Notes under the pieces: generated by a model
The model's database searches: none
Told to the model about the DNA's origin: nothing
What the model saw: the letters and a program-made list of their open reading frames with translations, nothing else
Assembly: GCF_943912555.1 (NCBI RefSeq)
Contig: NZ_CALTUR010000089.1
Location: 1-7,691, forward strand
Origin: an uncultured Streptococcus sp.
GTDB taxonomy: Bacteria; Bacillota; Bacilli; Lactobacillales; Streptococcaceae
DNA length: 7,691 nucleotides
Direction of reading: 5' to 3'
Program-made: the position numbers and the translations under genes
Part shown: positions 5,249-7,691 of the stretch, one piece after another
Layout: each line of letters starts with the position of its first letter
How positions within the stretch are numbered: the first letter of the stretch is position 1

Positions 5249-7408
5249 TCACTGAGATACCTTAATAATTTTCCACAATTGAAAATCATGATGAGAGAAC
5301 CTTAGCTCAACTGGTGGTAGTTGCATGTAGTCTCCGTAGTCCGAGGTCAGAATTTCATGATAATTTTTTGGAATCATAAATTCCTTACCTTCGAATACAC
5401 CCATAATAGTTTGTTCCAACCACTCTCGCTTCCAGACTGGTTTATGCATATCTTTATAAATAAGATAGTCAACCAACTCGTAATCATCTACTTTTCTAGA
5501 TTTAGCAAGTTCATCAATGCCTCTAATATACTTATTCGTATTTGTGAAATAGAAGACAATGACTGATATATAGCGAATTAAAGAATTTAATAGACTTTTA
5601 GTATTGGTAATACCCTTAAATGTATAACAGCTTAATTGACGTTTTTTTATAAGTCTCGTCATTTTATCTTTAAAAACAGAATCATCCTCATAACCATCTA
5701 CAGGGAAAATATCTACATAAATCCCCATATTGGAATCAATGCGAACATCTTCTTCTAACAAATAAGTTTGATTATCCTGCACTTTAATGAAGGGATAGAC
5801 ATAGTTGAGATTATTTTTATAAGACATCACTTCGTAACGTTCGTCAGGGTTAGCGATAAGGTAGTCTTGCAACTTTTCATAATCTTCTCGTAACATACAG
5901 ATATCCATGTCATCATCCCAAGGAATAAAACCTTTATGACGAACCGCACCGATAAGACTGCCATAAGCTAGGAAATATTTGACACCAATTTTCTGACAAG
6001 TTTCATGAATGTATTCCATGATTCCTAGTTCCATCTGTTGAATCTCTCTAATATCAGTTACTTCCTGATAACGAATACCTTCATCACGTTTGCAAACAAC
6101 TAATCCATAACCAATAACCAACCAAAAGATAATATTAATAAAGTTAGTTGAGTACATAATCTGACTTTCAAATAATTGACCGAACAAGATGCCAAAGAAA
6201 AGAATCATAATCAACTTTTCAGAGTTCTTTTTAGAAACAATCAAATAAGTCAAAAAGCGCTTAAATATATATCCTAGTATAAGTAGAAAGGATACTAAAC
6301 CTAAAATTCCAGAACTAACAAATATCGTTACCAAAATGTTGTGGAAATTTCCACCAATAAGAGAGTTTTGAATCTCAAATTTACTGAAATATTTTGTGTA
6401 ATAATCTGGAACATTTCGTACACCATAACCAAAAATTGGTTTCTCACTTCCCATTTTTATAGCATTTTTCCAAATATAAGTTCTACCACTAGGTGTTGTT
6501 TCTATTAGATGAAGTTCTCCTGTTTTTTTTATAACTGAAGAATCCGTTTCTGCATAAGATTGTCCTTTATTTAAGTCTAATACAGTTGCTTTCCCTGAGA
6601 ATATGTAAATAGAGGTTACATAACTCAATCCGATATTAGCAGCAGAAACAAGTAAAGCAGAAACTATAAAGATTAGAAATCGCTTAGCTAACTTGCCCCT
6701 GTTAATAAAGAAACTATAAAACCCAAGCATTAACACTAAAGATAATAAAGCTCCTCTACTTTGCATGGTTGCAAAATAAACTAATTGAATCACATTATTC
6801 AGTTTAAGATAGACAGAATATTTACTTCCTTTATGAATCAAATACATAGCCAAAACAATGCTAATGTATGAAAATATCGCACTAGCATTTGGATTGACAA
6901 TCCCCCACAGACGTCCATTCATAACACCATAGTAATAAGATTGCTGTCCAATTTTAAATAGGATAAGGACTCTACTTACCAATAAACCAAACGCAAAAAT
7001 CACAGAAGAAAAAGAAACAAGTTGAATAGTGTATGCAATCCAATCAAATAATTTCTTTAATTGACCTGATTCTAACATGGTAAATAATAAAATATAGGTT
7101 ACCATAAAGAGGATCTCAATCACATTTCCAATCAAATGTCCAGAGCGATTGAAAATAGCTGATAAGAGATGACTTCCAGCTAAGAGTCCAAATAAGGATA
7201 GAAATTTACGATCTACTGTGATTTTTTTCCACTTAAACAATAAGGTATAGCAAATATAAAGCACTACAATCGCTGACAATCCTTTATAAAGGGGATTTGC
7301 TATCTTATAAACCAGTGAACTCATACTTAAAATCGAAATGAAAACAAAGAGATATGCAATCCATAGTTTTGATTTTTCAAAGTATTCATCCATTTTTGAA
7401 AAATTCAT
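5249..7408 (-). CDS. Fusion of Wzy/O-antigen-ligase-type polymerase with a C-terminal LicD domain
   Basis: A 719-residue bifunctional membrane protein. Residues 1-440 form a polymerase-like part with about 12 membrane segments (for example 15-34, 38-57, 92-111, 122-150, 218-235, 243-262, 356-381, 399-416, 421-439). It has one large loop (about 263-355) carrying SGRTYIW (307-313), KPIFGYGV and NFHN (His356), as in O-antigen ligase/Wzy proteins. Residues about 448-719 form a complete LicD domain: YGSLIGAVRHKGF (482-494), IPWDDDMDI (495-503), VDIFPVDG (565-572) and YGDYMQLPP (691-699). The start is the ATG at 7408, six bases after AAGGAG; a TTG at 7414 abuts that site. It lies 21 bases after the probable glycosyltransferase gene and upstream of licD, in one operon. 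Likely role, inferred: teichoic-acid chain polymerisation plus phosphocholine transfer. Pneumococcal TarP, as I recall, has no LicD part. A frameshift artefact is unlikely because the frame is open throughout. Confidence 0.88.
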   Translation of the reverse strand: MNFSKMDEYFEKSKLWIAYLFVFISILSMSSLVYKIANPLYKGLSAIVVLYICYTLLFKWKKITVDRKFLSLFGLLAGSHLLSAIFNRSGHLIGNVIEILFMVTYILLFTMLESGQLKKLFDWIAYTIQLVSFSSVIFAFGLLVSRVLILFKIGQQSYYYGVMNGRLWGIVNPNASAIFSYISIVLAMYLIHKGSKYSVYLKLNNVIQLVYFATMQSRGALLSLVLMLGFYSFFINRGKLAKRFLIFIVSALLVSAANIGLSYVTSIYIFSGKATVLDLNKGQSYAETDSSVIKKTGELHLIETTPSGRTYIWKNAIKMGSEKPIFGYGVRNVPDYYTKYFSKFEIQNSLIGGNFHNILVTIFVSSGILGLVSFLLILGYIFKRFLTYLIVSKKNSEKLIMILFFGILFGQLFESQIMYSTNFINIIFWLVIGYGLVVCKRDEGIRYQEVTDIREIQQMELGIMEYIHETCQKIGVKYFLAYGSLIGAVRHKGFIPWDDDMDICMLREDYEKLQDYLIANPDERYEVMSYKNNLNYVYPFIKVQDNQTYLLEEDVRIDSNMGIYVDIFPVDGYEDDSVFKDKMTRLIKKRQLSCYTFKGITNTKSLLNSLIRYISVIVFYFTNTNKYIRGIDELAKSRKVDDYELVDYLIYKDMHKPVWKREWLEQTIMGVFEGKEFMIPKNYHEILTSDYGDYMQLPPVELRFSHHDFQLWKIIKVSQ
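5910..5938. repeat. 29-base direct repeat, copy 2 (LicD active-site segment of the fusion gene)
   Basis: Identical to 5027-5055, same orientation, 883 bases apart start to start. It codes for HKGFIPWDDD inside the LicD half of the fusion protein. The rest of the two LicD coding regions is clearly diverged, so the local identity stands out. Confidence 0.9.
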
Positions 7409-7429
7409 TTTCAACTCCTTCTCATAATA

Positions 7430-7691
7430 TTAGTTTCTGAATCCAACAATTTTTTTATACATCCATGGAGAAAAGACAAGTGACAGGACAGCTATCTTAC
7501 GAAATGTGGTGAAATAAGTATCCTTCCATATTTCGTATCGATGCTGAATAATCCAAGTCCTTAGTTCGACTTTCTCCTTTTGATACTGCTCAGATGAAGT
7601 AAATATGATTTTATCGTAGACTGTGATATATGACCAACATTCTCTATTTTTTAATTCATATTTTAAATTAGGAAATACTTGTGATACTTGG
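7430..7691 (-). CDS. Probable glycosyltransferase, C-terminal 86 residues only (gene runs off the right edge)
   Basis: An open frame enters from the right edge (first full codon at 7690) and ends at TAA 7432-7430. The visible 86 residues start QVSQVFPNLKYELK and end PWMYKKIVGFRN. The tail RYEIWKDTYFTTFRK followed by the hydrophobic IAVLSLVFSPWMYKK resembles the basic/amphipathic membrane-associating C-terminus of family-2 glycosyltransferases of streptococcal surface polysaccharide loci. The catalytic domain is not in the window, so the family call rests on the tail and the context. It lies 21 bases upstream of the polymerase-LicD gene on the same strand, which suggests co-transcription. In pneumococcus, as I recall, two glycosyltransferase genes and licD3 lie next to tarP; this may be the equivalent of one of them. 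It could instead be another envelope enzyme. Confidence 0.6.
   Translation of the reverse strand, partial: QVSQVFPNLKYELKNRECWSYITVYDKIIFTSSEQYQKEKVELRTWIIQHRYEIWKDTYFTTFRKIAVLSLVFSPWMYKKIVGFRN

Noticed and set aside
7409..7414. TTG start for the polymerase-LicD gene at 7414
   Set aside because: It directly abuts AAGGAG with no spacing, while the ATG at 7408 has six bases of spacing.

Overview
This window looks like a chromosomal segment of a viridans streptococcus of the mitis/oralis/pneumoniae group. The MecA and homoserine dehydrogenase proteins read almost as I remember the pneumococcal ones (245 and 428 residues). The DNA is low in G+C with streptococcal promoters and AGGAG-type ribosome sites, and the right half carries LicD-type enzymes and a TacF-like flippase, which belong to the phosphocholine-decorated teichoic acids of this group. 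Species is inferred from recalled sequences, not from a search.

Left part (1-1855): hom and the 5' part of thrB form a tight operon on the minus strand that converts aspartate semialdehyde to homoserine phosphate on the way to threonine. Its promoter region carries a 14/15 match to the CodY operator, which suggests repression when branched-chain amino acids and GTP are plentiful. Middle (1875-2739): mecA, the ClpC adaptor, is a single-gene unit on the minus strand with its own consensus-like promoter and a rho-independent terminator.

Right part (2758-7691): envelope polysaccharide genes. A 492-residue TacF-like flippase is transcribed to the right from a promoter facing that of mecA and ends at a terminator that works on both strands. 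Converging on it from the right is a minus-strand operon of at least three genes. These are the C-terminal end of a probable glycosyltransferase, a 719-residue protein joining a multi-spanning Wzy/O-antigen-ligase-type polymerase to a complete LicD domain, and a separate 270-residue LicD protein. Together they could make a repeat unit (glycosyltransferase), decorate it with phosphocholine (two LicD units), flip it (TacF-like) and polymerise it (Wzy-like).

The most notable item is the polymerase-LicD fusion, together with a second licD beside it and a flippase in the same locus. As I recall, pneumococcus has an unfused polymerase (TarP) and licD3 here, with tacF elsewhere in the lic locus. No CRISPR array, tRNA, rRNA, insertion sequence or stretch of more than 300 bases without a gene was seen.
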